Part shown: piece after piece, positions 11,063 through 24,154 of the stretch | Position numbering within the stretch: the first letter of the stretch is position 1 | How the letters are laid out: each line of letters starts with the position of its first letter | Assembly: GCA_946699065.1 (NCBI GenBank) | Contig: CAMPDV010001450.1 | Location: forward strand, 1 to 64,000 | Direction: 5' to 3' | Origin: Loxodes magnus | Lineage: Eukaryota; Ciliophora; Karyorelictea; Loxodida; Loxodidae | DNA: 64,000 bases | Translations under genes and position numbers: made by a program | The notes under the pieces: generated by a model | Databases searched by the model: none | Told to the model about the DNA's origin: nothing | The model's input: only the letters and a program-made list of their open reading frames with translations

Positions 11063-14000
11063 TAAATTCTTATATTTTAAATAATTATTTTATTTCATCA
11101 ATTAAGTCTAAAGAATTAAAAAATATCTTTAAAAATAAATCTTTAGTTATTAAGAAAAATTAAAGATAAAAGCTTATAAATTCAGGGATAAACTTTCTAT
11201 TCAGTTACATAAATAAATTACCACTATTATTAATTAACTGATTATATTAAATAAACCCTAACTTTTTAGTGCAAAACAATTTAAGATTTGCTTACCTTAA
11301 CAAAATAGATAAACTTAGAAATTTTATAAATTATTTAGATAGAAAAATTTATTAAAATGGTAAGTTTGGAATAAAATTATTCAATATACTAAATTAAACT
11401 TTAGGTGCTAGATAAATAAAGAAATTAGATGATATATAATAAACTATCATATGGAATTTTTAAATATAAGCTATAAAATAAATAAACTAAGATAGGATTT
11501 TAAAATAAATAATTTAATAGCTATCATTTTGTTAAATTAATTCCAAAACTTATATAGAAAAGTTTACAATTAGAATAGAAAAACTAACTAATTAAGATTC
11601 TTTCATTAAAAAAGATTATTCATACTTTGCAGAATCTGAATTAATTAAATTTAAAATAGGTTATTAAACTTCTAAAAAATTGATAATAAAGACATACTTT
11701 TAATATAAGCTATTTTCCTAAGATTTATAACTATTAATCTTATCTTATAATTTTAGTTTTATTAATTAAATAACTCTTATCATCTAGTAAGTTTATAACT
11801 TTAATACAAATCAGATCTATTTAAATTTTTAGTTAGATTTCACATAAGGTTTATTTGAAAGAATTTTAAAAATCTACCAATTCTAGCTATATAAGCTCAA
11901 TATATTTTTAATTTTGTTTAATTTAAATATTAAATAATATTCCCTTGATGGATTTCAGTTCTAAGAAAGACTCTTAAAGAATTTACAAGTTGCAGATGAA
12001 AATATCTAATTTATTAAGTAAGATATTCTCTTTTGTGATATATTTTACATGGTTATTATTTATTTTAAAGAATTTAAGCATTTTGTTAAAAGTTTTCAGT
12101 CAAATCTTTTTATTCTACTTTTTGTATTAAAATACTCCAATAAGTTATTATTCGATTATACCTTATAAATATAAAATTTGTATAATTTTATTATTTTTTA
12201 TTAAATTATTTTCTTATTAATAACTTAGATATTTATCTAGTTTGCTAAAGCTAAGAAAATAATTTAAAGTAAAAATAATATTAAACATATTATAATAATT
12301 GCTAAACTTAATATCTATCTTAAACTTGCTGTTAATATTAGATTATATTTATTTTTTTATTATCTTTTTATTTCTCTTATTTAAACTTTATTAATTTAAA
12401 CCAAATTAAAACTTAAAAAGCTTAGTATTGTTTAACATTTAGTAAGTAATCAAATAATTTTGATTGTAGAAAATTTATTTATTAGCAAAATTACTTTCTC
12501 TATAATAAGCTTCTATTGCTAAATATTTTTAATTTAAGTAACATGAAAAATAGCATATTTTAAAAGATTGCTTAAAAATTAAATTTACTCTAGAACATGA
12601 AATTTTTTAAAATAATTAGAAGAATATCTATTTTATTTCTATTTATTTAAGTAATTTTTTAATTTTATCTTTAATTATTTTTTTAATTTATCTTAATATA
12701 TTTTATTTCTCTAGCTTTATATTTGCTATTAACAATTTTCTTTCTGAAGTGGCAGGGATTAATAACTTTTGGTTAATTATATATTTGATTTAAATTGATA
12801 AATTGAAGGCTATTTTATATCTACAAAGGAATTTTTTTTTTTAATATATTTTTATTTTAAATCTTTCTAATTTAATTTAATTTAATTTATTCTCATAGCA
12901 TATGCTTTAACTAATATCTCCTTTTATAAAAATAAGATAGAAATAAGCTTCATATTTAATGATTTTACTTTAGTTTATTAATAAATTTTCTAGAATAAAT
13001 TTATTTTCTTTAGTTATCTATATTTAATTTAATTATTAATTATTTCTTTATTTAAATATGATTCTTTATAGAATACATAGCTTGCTATTTTAATAAACAC
13101 TTCTAGATTTTCTTAAGTCTAGTAAACTTTATTTTATTGTATTAGTGTTTTAAATGCATTACTTACATTTTTCTTAATAAGCATGAACTCTTTGCTAAAT
13201 AATTTTTATATTCTAACAAATTATCTTAATAAGCTATCTAAAATAGCAAGTAGCTATATAATAAGCTATTTAGCCTATTTTATTATTTGTTTATTTTTGA
13301 TTTACTATATTTTTAAATATTATCACTCTAAATCTTTCTATTCAAAAGAGTAATTAAATTTAACTAACACTTAAATAATAAAAATATTAAATTAATGCTG
13401 CTTTATACAATTTTATTTATATATTTCTAATATCTAATTTCTCATCATTTGTATATCTAGTTTAAATTATTTTCTCTTTTACGCATTTAAAATAAACTAA
13501 CTTATCTTAATAATGTATAAATGTAATACCAAAGATCCATAAAGAGATTTTAAATTTAAATACATTTTAATTATTATGTAAAAGAGACTAACTTGGAGTT
13601 AATGCAACCTTTCATAAATATCTACTAAAAATACATATTTTCTTTTAAATATTTTGGGTAATTTTTACATTTAAGTCTTCTATTTTTATTTATCTTAGCA
13701 TCAATTATTAATTATAAAAGGATCTATTGATTAACTATGAATGTATACAGGATTATAGAAATATAATATCTTTTATATCTTAAGCTAATATACTTTTGCA
13801 ATGTTAATACTTGAAAATTAACAGAGAACTATTAAGATAAATAGTAGTAAAGTATTTTATACTTTTGAGAATAATCAGTATTATATAAGTATTAGTTTAA
13901 ATAAATATAGCAATAATTAAGCATAATCTTATAATATAAAGCAAAGTATTATTCATATAGATTCTTTCTTTGTTCTCTTTTTACTTAAATAAATAAAATT

Positions 14001-14486
14001 ATCTTTAGGAAATATATTATTTGACTATCTTAAATTTAAATAGATATTTTATATTTTTTCTTATTATTTTTGCATCTTTTACCTGTATAAAGTTATTTAT
14101 TAATAAAGATAAAATAGATATAATAAAATTAACAAAAGGTATAAATTTTAAGTCTAGCTAGCTTATTATCTTTTAAGAAGCTTGTTATATATTATTACTA
14201 GTATACTTTAATCAGTTAGTATTTTAGAAATTTATTTACATTTTATATATTATAAATAAGATAAGTTTTAGAGAATATAGTTAAGTTCTTTAATATTTAA
14301 AGTATAATAAACCTAAGGATCTTTGTCGTCTTATGAAATTAAGTTTATAAAGTTGTGAAAAATTAGTTTTTATACTTCTGAATATTATTTTTTTATTTTT
14401 CTACTGCAAGCAAATATATTGTATAAAAGGATATCACATAATTTATAATAATATATGATCTTTGTTAAGAAATTATAATGATTTAT
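11063..14486. other. long AT-rich intergenic stretch, left arm
   Basis: About 3.4 kb between the convergent zinc-finger genes B and A. Extremely AT-rich, with no recognisable protein motif, RNA gene or repeat unit. Copied almost exactly at 51655-55075. Confidence 0.6.
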
Positions 14487-16730
14487 TCATATTAATTTAA
14501 ATTTTATTAATAAAAATAAAATTTTTGTTTAGTGATATTGAGACATGTAATAAGGGTAATACATACTCTGAAACTGAAATCTTGCATCATATTAATTCTA
14601 TTGATACTGATTCACTAAGTTTGGATACATGCTTGGATGAAAACTTGGTTATAAGCTTGATTAAATGATTTATCTACTATTCTAAGTTGGAAAATAAAAA
14701 TTATTATTTAAATGTTCAAAATTCATCTATTTTGTGTAGTTAAATTATTTTGGCTTATTTAAACCTGTTTTACTTTAATCAACTATTTTCCTAAATTTCT
14801 AAAATCCTATTTCTTATTATTTTGTTTCTTGTGGCTTATTTTAGTAATTTTATCTTGAATTTAATTATTTTGCTTAAATTTTAGTAAATTTATCTAATAC
14901 TTACTCTTTTTGAATTTCTCATGGAGCATGATTTTTTATTTTTTACTCGTCCTAATTTAGATCTTCACGATCTTTGTCCTAGCTATTTCTATCTTGTTTC
15001 CTGTTTTTATCTTTTTCTTCTTTTATTTGCTATTAAATATTAGTTTTGATAATTTCTTCTTTTATTTTTGATTTTATTATTTCTTATATTCTACTTATTT
15101 TGACGTTAATATCAATTTTTATTTCATCCTTTAGTAAGTTAAGTTCTTATTAAATATCCTTTTCTATCTTACTTTTTTTATTTATTTAAATTTCTTCCTG
15201 TTAATCTGTTATTTATAATTTCTTATATTCTTTAAGTGAATGTCCAGTTAAATGTTTAAGTAAATTTTTTCTCTCATTAAATTAACCTTAACATACCAAG
15301 CATTTTATAGTGTTAAATTGAGCATTAGGATGGTTCTTGTCGAAATGTTTTTACAACTTTTTATTTGTTTTGAATGTACTTTCGCATTCTTTACATTTAT
15401 AAGCAGCACTATCATCTTCATTGTAAATAATGGTACCGTGTTTTAATGCAGTATTTTCTCTTTATAACTCTACATAAGTTTTGCTAGTTTTAAGCCTGTA
15501 ATTTAAATTTTTCTTTTCGTGCGTTTTTTAATGTAAAATAAATTATTCTTCTTCTTGAAAATTTTTCTCACATTCAGCACACTAGTGTTTTCGTGTCTAT
15601 ATTAGAAGAATAGACTTATCATTTGAAATATTCTCAATCTTACCTTCTACTATTTTTTCCGGTTCTTGTTTTCCTTAAAGTTTTTCTTACTTTTCTACTT
15701 TTCCCAAGCTATTTTCTTTTTGGGTTAATTAATTAATTTTTTTGGTTTAATAGAATTAAAATGTTTTTATTTGTTATAAAGTATATTTCACAATTTCTCC
15801 TTGTCTTTGATGATCTTTTAAATGAGAGCTGTATAAAGAACTATTTTCAAAAGTGAGATTCTAACATAAGGGACAGAAAAGATAAATTAATTTTTCTTAG
15901 GCATGATGATCTATGAAATGCTTTGAGAGAACGATTCCCTCATTATAGATTTGATCACAATATAAGCATGCAAATAATTATTTATCTTCCGACTCTCTAA
16001 AAACGATTCCACTTTTAGTTAAGCGAATTATTTCTTTATTTTATAATTAACTTTAGTTCTATTAATTTTCTTAGTCTTCTTTTTATTCGAAGCTTTAAAT
16101 CTTAGAATATAAATCAATTTCTTTATTTTAAGTTTATTTTATATTTTAAATGCTTATTTATAAGTTTTGAGGATCCTATTTAGAAATAGCATTTAGCTTT
16201 GTCTAATCTGATAAAACTATTATTTCCTTCTTGATTTCTTTTCTTGGTCTTTTTTTATTATTATAAGTATTTTCTTATTTTTCTTCTACTTTTAAAAACT
16301 CTTCGTAGCACTAAAGAAGATCTTCCTATATTTTTTAAGTTTTTTTTAATTTTTTATTTATATTTTATCGTTATTAATTAGGATTTTAATCATTTAATTG
16401 TATAGAATTATTATTTCTATGTTCTAACATTTTGTTATCTTTTTATTTGTTATTTTATACCTCTTCTTACTTAAGTGATCTTGATTCAGAAATTATTTAG
16501 TTAACTATACTAAGAGGAATTCCTACTTTTTCAGATATTTAATACCTAGATTACGAACCTTAAAGCTTTAATATTTTTCTTTTTATTTAAACAATAAAAT
16601 CCAGGTCTTGAAGTATTTTTAAATCGCTAACAAGCAATTTTGCTTTCTCCCTAGTAATATCAAACTCACTTAACACCCAATCTAAGTTGGTGAATACTAA
16701 AGCTGACAAATAATCCTTTGTCACTGACAT
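14487..16730 (-). CDS. C2H2 zinc-finger protein A, left copy
   Basis: Mirror copy of 49411-51654, same length (2,244 bp) and frame. Starts MSVTKDYLSALVF. Five C2H2 units follow a Gln/Lys-rich linker. One internal TGA sits after NHAP in both arms; beyond it the protein continues with a conserved Tyr/Gln-rich tail ending around MYYPYYMSQYH. The frame has no indel between the arms, unlike most neighbours, suggesting constraint or recent copying. The tail homology in zinc-finger protein C shows the segment after the TGA was once translated. Likely nuclear. It is convergent with gene B and transcribed in the same direction as the receptor-USP gene upstream. Confidence 0.7.
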
Positions 16731-19043
16731 TTTTTAAAATAATTTAAACAAAATTTAAGTTAAATTAGATTTAAATTACTTGTAATTAAGCTATTTCATC
16801 TTTTATTTAAAATAAATAATTAAATATTATAGCCCCTATATTATACATTTTTATCTTGGGAGTAAATCAAAATTCAAATAACTTGAAAAGATTATTTTAC
16901 ACCTTCGATTTATTAGCAGCAGCTTATTTTAATTTGGAATAAATCAAAACAAATTATATAATAAAGTAAGTATAAAAATTAGATTTTAAGTTAATTCTAT
17001 CGATCAAATATTTAAGGACTATAATCATAATTTTAGATAGAGCATCTAAGCTATAAAAAACTATTAATAAATTATTTAGTTTCTCTAAGACTAAAAAGTA
17101 TTGCTATGTTTTATCTAAAATACACTACTTATTATATAGCTACTACGCTTTATTTTTACTATTTAATCTAATATCTAGAGTATAATATAACTTATTACTC
17201 TTATGGTCTAAAATTATATAATAGGCATTATAATTATTTTTAGATGCTCTTTAAAATAAGACTTTTATTTAGAATATTTAACTTTCCATCATTATAAAAT
17301 ATTAAAATAATATATAATAATTTAATAAAAGCCTAGCAAAAATGATTTAGGTTTATTAAAATTTAAAAGATTAAAGGAATAACTTTTAGTAATTCTAAAT
17401 TTTATTATAAATATCAAATATATTTGTATGCTGCTACTATTTAGATTTCTATCTTATATTATTATTACTATATTATGAAAATATAAGCATCTTCAATTAA
17501 TATTCTCTTATGTATTTTAAATTATATATATCTATTATACTAATAAAAAGGGTTTTAGTTTTATATTATCATTATATGTTTATAGAAAGGATTTTCTTAA
17601 ATTAAAATTAATACTAATAACTATCTTAGCTTTAGCTTTAGATTTTCAATCAATTAATATCTAGCTATCTATAATAATGCTTTATAAGATTTTTTATTTG
17701 CTTGGTAAATTTTATTATTTGTATTAAAGTGATATGAGATGTAAGAAATAGGTTATAATTATCATATTAGCAAAATATATTATATATGAGGGTTCTGAAT
17801 TATTAAAACAATAAAAAGCATAATAATCTCTTATTTTATTAAGATATAACTTAAATTCTTTTAACATTCTAAATCTTATAGCTTTATTTACTAGAAATTA
17901 CCATATATTAGTTACTTATTTTAATTATATCACATATAGAATAAAATTGCTTTATAGCTATTAAAGAACTTTAAAAAGCTTAATCAAATAAAACTTGCAA
18001 GGTTTTATGCTTATCTGCTAAACTAAGAAGATAAAAACTTCTTATAAAAAAGATTTAAATATTCTTAGATTTTAGTAATGAAATGATAACCAAATTTAAG
18101 ATTAATTGGTATACTTTGGAAGTTTTATAGACTTAAGATTTATTTAGACTTAAAAAGAATTTGTTTAGTAATAAGAGCTATAATTTAAAATTTATATTAA
18201 AGTTTAAATTATTCTTCCTTACTTAATTTTCTTTAAATTTCCTTGATCATTCAACTTCTAGGTAAATTTACTCTGTTTATATAATTTTGCGAATAGCATA
18301 GAACTGAATTAATAGATAGATAGATAGATAATATAATTAAATAAGAAATTGGCTAATATTTTCTAATTTAGTTATCTTCTTTTAGGTAATAATTCTTTTA
18401 ACTGAGAAGATTCAAATATAAAATTTATAATTTCTTAATTTCTACTTCCTCTTTAAAACAGACAAAAATCATGTTAATATACTTACTTGTCTACTAACTT
18501 AACTTTAAACATTTGAAGCTACACAGGAAACAATTTAATAAATTGAAAGAGAAAATAAATATATTCGATAATTTAACTATAGAGCTTATACTTTTTAGTT
18601 TTAATATGGTTTTTTCATCCCTTTTATACTTCATTCTCATTTGAGATGTATATATAAGTTTTTAAAAATTAATATATGTAAAAAAATTATAATTAACTAA
18701 TGCTAGTAATGATCAATAACTACCATTATATTTAACTTTAATTCTTTTATTAAGGAAAATTATTAAATGTTCTTGCTAATTTAATTACTAAAGAAGTATA
18801 TATTTCTTTATGCATTAGAAGTAATATAATAAACAATCAATATACTTATAATTAGAATGCTTTATCTATTTAACACTAATTTCTTACTATTATGATTTAT
18901 TTAGATTTATTAATTGGCCCTTGATATTAAATAAATTCACATAGTAATTAATCCTTTTTAGTTAGAATATTAAGAAGATTAAATTTAAAATAAAAGTATT
19001 TTATATAATTTAAATTGCTTTAATATTATAAAAAGTTTTATGT
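16731..19043. other. AT-rich spacer containing the inner end of the left arm
   Basis: No gene recognised. Near-identity with the right arm persists to about 18275 and then drops sharply. Beyond that, similarity to 47089-47857 is patchy. A short GATA-type microsatellite lies at about 18313-18332. Confidence 0.6.
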
Positions 19044-20720
19044 TCAATTAGTTTTCTCCTTATAAAAGAGTATATAAGCTTGAGAAGTTTTAAATTCTTC
19101 TATATTTGCTCTAAATTTTAAAACCTACTGTCTAAACTTATCGTCGTCAAAAAAGTACCATTATTAATTTCTTTTAGCATAGCAGACATAGTGACCATTT
19201 TAAAAGTTTCCTTTGTGAATGATTACTCCATATAGTTCATATTTTTTAGTAACATTTAGGTTTCTATATAAAATATTTACTATTCTAGCTATAGCTCTAA
19301 CTCTAATACAACAAGTTATTCTACTTTGCTTGTTCTTTAGAGGTTTTAAATGGCTCTTTCAAAACTGATAAGAAGAGCTTTTGGAGCATTAAATATTTTT
19401 TATTTCTTCATCATATATTAATGGCATAATTTGCATGGTGCTTAAGAATCTTTCCAATCTTCCAAAAATTGCTTAAGGCATTCTTTGAGGGTATTACCAG
19501 TTACTTTAAGATTAATATCCATAAAGGCTTGATAAGTAATTGTGGTTTATTAGCATCTTAAACATTTTAGGTCTAATTGAAATTATCCACCAAAAAGTTT
19601 ATGGATTGAACTTGAGTTCTTTTCTTACCAAAAATTTCAATGCTTTTCAGTAGACATTTCTCCACTTATCATATAATCTTTCGAAAGAGTCTCTTCGTTA
19701 ATCAATTGTTTAAAGAACTATTTTATGAAATAATAGCAATCTTTGTTTTAAGGAATCAGTTATAAATTATCTACTTAGTCATGGAATCCTTCAATATTCA
19801 GAAATTCATCTTCCCAGTATTTATTCATCTCTTACTATATTTGCTTTAAGTTACTTATGAAGTTAATGTTATTTTCTTGCTTTCTTATACTTAATAAAAA
19901 ATTTGCTTATTAAAGGTTTTCAACCAAATTAGGAATTGAAAATAAACATTATAGAGTAGCATTTACAATACAATGCTTCTTAGATTCATTTGAAAATCCC
20001 ATAATTCCTTTTTCTTTTATTTATGTGAAACCAACCTATTTTTATTAGTTCTCAAATATATTTAACTAATCTTTTAATTTAGTTTATGATAATTTTTTTT
20101 AATAGCATTTAAAGCATATTCTCTAATCTTCGTTTTATTTTTTCTTCTATAAGCATCTTATCTCAAATAAATCTACTTACTCTTACACAAGTGGATGACA
20201 CATGAAATGATTACATTATATAACAATAGTATTTACTAATTTATTGCATGAAAAGCACTCCCGCAGTTCACAATATTCTTAAACTTTTGTTTTTTTATTA
20301 AAGTTACTTTTTTCAGTTGAAGAGCAAGAATCGTAATCAATTACTCCTTATACCTTTTAATTTTGAACATCATCTTACTCTTATTTTTATTTATTATTTT
20401 ATAGAGTAATGTTGAATTCAATTTCCTAAGTTTCAACTTTCTCCTCTTAGTTTTTTCTATTTTTTCTTTAAGATTTTATTTGATTTGACAATTTTAATCT
20501 CTTTTACTGTAATCTTTTGTTTTTCTCTCTTTCTTATTAAGCTGACTCATCTGCTTTTTTAACAAAATAACTTCGGAATTACTTCTCTGTTTATGTCTTT
20601 AGAGTCTTTAAGTAGTTAATATATTTTGTTTTACTTTCACCTTTAACTATATAAAGAGTCCATAAGAACAGTATTAAGAAAGAACATACCCCTAGTACTG
20701 GCAATCAAACGAAATATTGT
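18276..20720. repeat. inner diverged inverted duplication, left part
   Basis: Continues the mirror order of the arms but at clearly lower similarity. It pairs with 45786-47857 on the opposite strand. Recognisable pairs are the last membrane segment, coiled linker and USP domain of the receptor gene. The RING-like segment is present here and missing on the right. Confidence 0.75.
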
Positions 20721-23700
20721 TGATTTTAGTCTAAGAATTCTAAAATCCAAGCAAAAGTGCAAACTCATAAAATTAACAGAAGAGCTAAAACCTGAAGAGC
20801 ATCGGCCAATTCAAAATTGTAAGCGTTATTCATATACCAAACACCAAGTAAAAAGAAAAAGGTTATTAAAAGGTAAATAACTCCATATAGCTAAGGAGCA
20901 ACTGAGCCCAAAGTTTTATTTAGGATTACAAATAGTAGCATTATAAAGGTTTTTGTATATAAAAATGAAGCTTTTTGTTTTATGTGCGCTTTCTGAGTAT
21001 TTTCAAACAGAGATCTTAAATAGCAAACTAAAGGAACGTATATCAATAAAGTTACTGAACTTAAGAAAACTAAAGCCAAATGACCACCTTCCCAACACTT
21101 ACTCTAGCAATCATGTTTCATAAAAGATTAAAAGTTGTACCTATTTTAGTTTTGATTTAAATAAATTATATGATCACAAAAGTAAATGTCGTACAATATT
21201 CAAACTATTGGAATGAAGAAAATATGCTACATTATTGGAACAATCCAAAACCCAATTTTAACAACATGCTTTATTTTATTTTTTTCTGTTTAAAATCCAA
21301 ATAATACTATTATTGACGAAAGTACCCATATAATTGATAGAAATTATGAAAGCACTCAAAACACTAAATATGTCTAATTTCCTATATGGAACATCTATTC
21401 AACATCAAAGAGGAAAATATTAAAGAAATCTTCTATTTTTTAATGGTATGAGCTTAAATCAACCCCAAGAGCTAAGTATTAAAATTATTCTATTATTAGG
21501 CACAAAATTTTTATGGCATCTGTTGCATTATATTCAAGCTTAGATTACTCTTTCAAATCAATCTTCAACTTTGCTTCATCTAGATCCTTTTAATCATTAT
21601 TTTTTTTATTTTTTTTATTTTTTAACTTTTATTTATTTTCAAGCTTTTCCATAGTTTAATTATATTAATCTTTAAGAAGATCTAATTTATAGTTTCTTCA
21701 ATGGAAATAGCCTAAAAGTAAAGACATTAAAGCTATTTAAATGAGAATAACTCCATAAATGTAAGAGAGATGTTGATTTCTAAATCTCTTTCCACTTTAT
21801 AAATATTCTATTTATTAATCTCTATATTTGCAATTTTTTTATTGAATAGTATCAGGTGGACTTTCTGTTCAGTCATTCTAGCCTTTGGAAACTCCATTTC
21901 CCCACATTAAAATTTTTTTTTCTTCTAAATTCATAATTTCTGAGCAGGCCATAAAAAATAAGCCTATTTAAACGTCTTCTCATTATTATGTAGTTTTATT
22001 ATACTAAATATTAAAGACATCAAAATTTTTCATTAATCTATCATTTCTCGATTTATCTATTTAAACAAATCCTGTAGCACCTATAAAAGAAGTATTTCTT
22101 ATTGTATTCATCAATAAATCAGAATCTTTAAAACTTAGTCCTTGCTCGTTTAAATTTTCTATTGCATTTGCAGCTAAAAATGTAGCATCAAAATTAAAAT
22201 TACCCATTCAATTATATTATCCATATGTTTGTACTAAGTTTTCCTTTATAATTTATCCGAATTCACCTGAAAGACTTTAAAAATTGAGTTGAATAGCTCC
22301 TCTTATTACTTTATTGGCTTTTTTAAGTTTTGATTCATTATATAATGGTCTTATTTTACTTGTTTATATTCATTCGTTTGCTATTCAATTAATTTCTCCA
22401 GCTTAAACTCCCAAGTCTTATAAATATGCAAATATTTCAAAAGCATCATCTGCGTAACATGCACAAATACCAACAGCAGCATTACTTTTATAAAATTTAT
22501 ATGCTGCTGGCTTTCATTTATTATCTTATCCATCTTTTATATGTTAAGTAATGCTACTTACAAATTAATGATCTTCGTTTATATTTGTAATTTCAATATC
22601 ATATTTGTGAGCTTATTCTAGCGTAAAATTATATAAGCCTTCAGACCATTTAGATTCCTCTCGTAAGATTTTTATTTTTTTCAATTAAATGCTCTTATAG
22701 CTAAAAATATTGCTTAGACTGCTATATAATCTGAAGCTGTTACTCTTACTAAGTTTTTGTATTTTTCTTTATCCGAAAATTCTGCAAGTGTAATAACTGC
22801 TCCAATATTAGGTTTGCTATCATTATAAGTGCTCTTAATTTATAATCAATCTCTAGTTACACCTGAAGTATATGGTGTTAGAGATGCAACTACTAAGCTT
22901 TAGTTTCTTCATAGATATTCTTCTTTCTACTATGCAGGATTAGAAATAGTACCTACTGAATAACCCTAATTTTCTATTTAATAATTTAATAAAGGAACTC
23001 TATAAATCGCTTCCATTTATTTTGTTCTAATTAATATACTAAAATGCTAGTTCTGCTCCCTGTATAATAGTAGTAACTCATTCGCTATTTGAATTATCTG
23101 AGTTATTTTTTTAATCCATATAAGAAATTAAAATCTTATTATTACTATCTAACTTATTTATTTGATCTCTCACCTTTTTTCCCATAAACGTTGAAATACT
23201 GCTAAAAACTTCTACGTTTTGAGTTCTATTTTCATTGATAATGCCTAATTTTTTTACAGCTTAATCTTATATATTGTATAATCGAAATTTTTATTGATAA
23301 ATATAATCGCGTGTACAATTTAATTTAACAGATAATGAAGTCTGATCTTATGCACAACTTTCAAATAAATGCTAAGAAAAGTTGAAATAATTAGTATCAT
23401 TTTATGGACCTATAAATACTAGTCCATCTAGATATTAATGGCTTTAGAGGAATGATCTATTTAACTACTAGTGTATTTATCTGTTTTTTGTAGTTAAAAC
23501 CAATTAATAGTCTAGAACATCTGGGTCTTCTTGAAATATTTATAGAGGTAGTAAATCTTTTTGATGTCCTACAACGAAAACTTTAGCTGCCTCTGTTTTA
23601 AATGTACCTTTTATATCATTCCAATTCCCTCTTTAACTTTTTCTACTCGAAGTAATTTCTCTTAGCTTTATATCCAATCTTTTATCCATTAAAGTTTCCA

Positions 23701-24154
23701 TTACTTAGTTATCAGAATCATCTTGGACTATACTTATTTGAGATCATTCAAAATTTTTTAATACTTCCTTAGTTGCTTCTTTTTGATTTTAGGAAGAAGG
23801 AACTAGATTGAAAGAAGATTTAATAAAAGAGATATCGAAATCCTCTTAGTTGATATAAAAATGAATAAGTCCAAGCTCTTGACAGACTTTTCCAATGAGT
23901 AAGTTTAAAAATTACTAGTTAGTAATATCATAGACAAACTGAAACTTTTTATTTCTTACTCATTGCTTTACTTTCTACTCTACTTCAAACTAATCTGCTA
24001 GAGTAATTTCATTTACATCTATGTCTGTCTGATTATAATTTTACAAATCTTCTTCATCAATTTTTAAAGTAAGCTCGGACTTCAAAACTAATACTTCATT
24101 ACCTAAGAACAAAGGAACCAAGGTTAGAAGTAGAAGCTTCTGAACGATTTTCAT
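19044..24154 (-). CDS. receptor-RING-like-USP deubiquitinase fusion
   Basis: ATG at 24154, TGA at 19044-19046, about 1,700 residues. In order: signal peptide (MKIVQKLLLLTLVPLFLG); an ANF-receptor-type ligand-binding region (NFE-W-SQISIV, QGAELAFQYINQN, AFN-W-KKIKIL, FNFDATFLAANAI); eight or nine membrane segments (about 880-1165); a Lys/Gln coiled linker; a RING-like finger at about 1298 (CFSC...CNHFMCH...CFKC, sixth ligand unclear); and a USP domain from about 1385. The USP has catalytic Cys in KKHCIVNATLQCLF, two CxxC pairs, His in NGHYVCYAK and Asp in WYFFDDDKF, and ends near QAYILFYKEK. About 18 TGAs fall at Trp-like positions against 13 TGG. The frame changes once near 22990 and once at a 17-nt GT-AG segment. 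I infer a membrane receptor able to remove ubiquitin in the cytoplasm. Alternative: two genes merged by my reading. Confidence 0.75.
19264..19280 (-). other. candidate 17-nt intron in the USP domain
   Basis: On the minus strand the segment is GTAAATATTTTATATAG. Removing it joins LELELQLEQ to NLNVTKKYELYGVIIHKG, the expected USP order, and restores the frame of the catalytic-His region. The donor GTAA and acceptor TAG are consistent with an intron; the size is typical of heterotrich-like ciliates rather than Tetrahymena. Confidence 0.6.

Larger units (their letters stand above)
1923..18275. repeat. left arm of giant inverted repeat
   Basis: This segment is the reverse complement of 47858-64000 with only scattered differences. 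Paired landmarks give nearly constant coordinate sums: the zinc-finger gene starts 16730 and 49411, the other zinc-finger starts 8395 and 57743, and the ORF1-like starts 5600 and 60304. The sum shifts by about 220 because the right arm lacks about 222 bp present here at 5769-5990. Identity stays high to about 18275 and then falls abruptly. The window ends inside the right arm, so the outer limit is unknown. Confidence 0.95.

Noticed and set aside
22960-23000. A 25-nt GT-AG intron in the receptor ectodomain at the frame change
   Set aside because: GTTCCTTTATT...AAATAG restores the frame, but its removal deletes VPLLNYQIE, which looks like genuine ectodomain sequence. A one-base indel is equally possible, so no intron is annotated.
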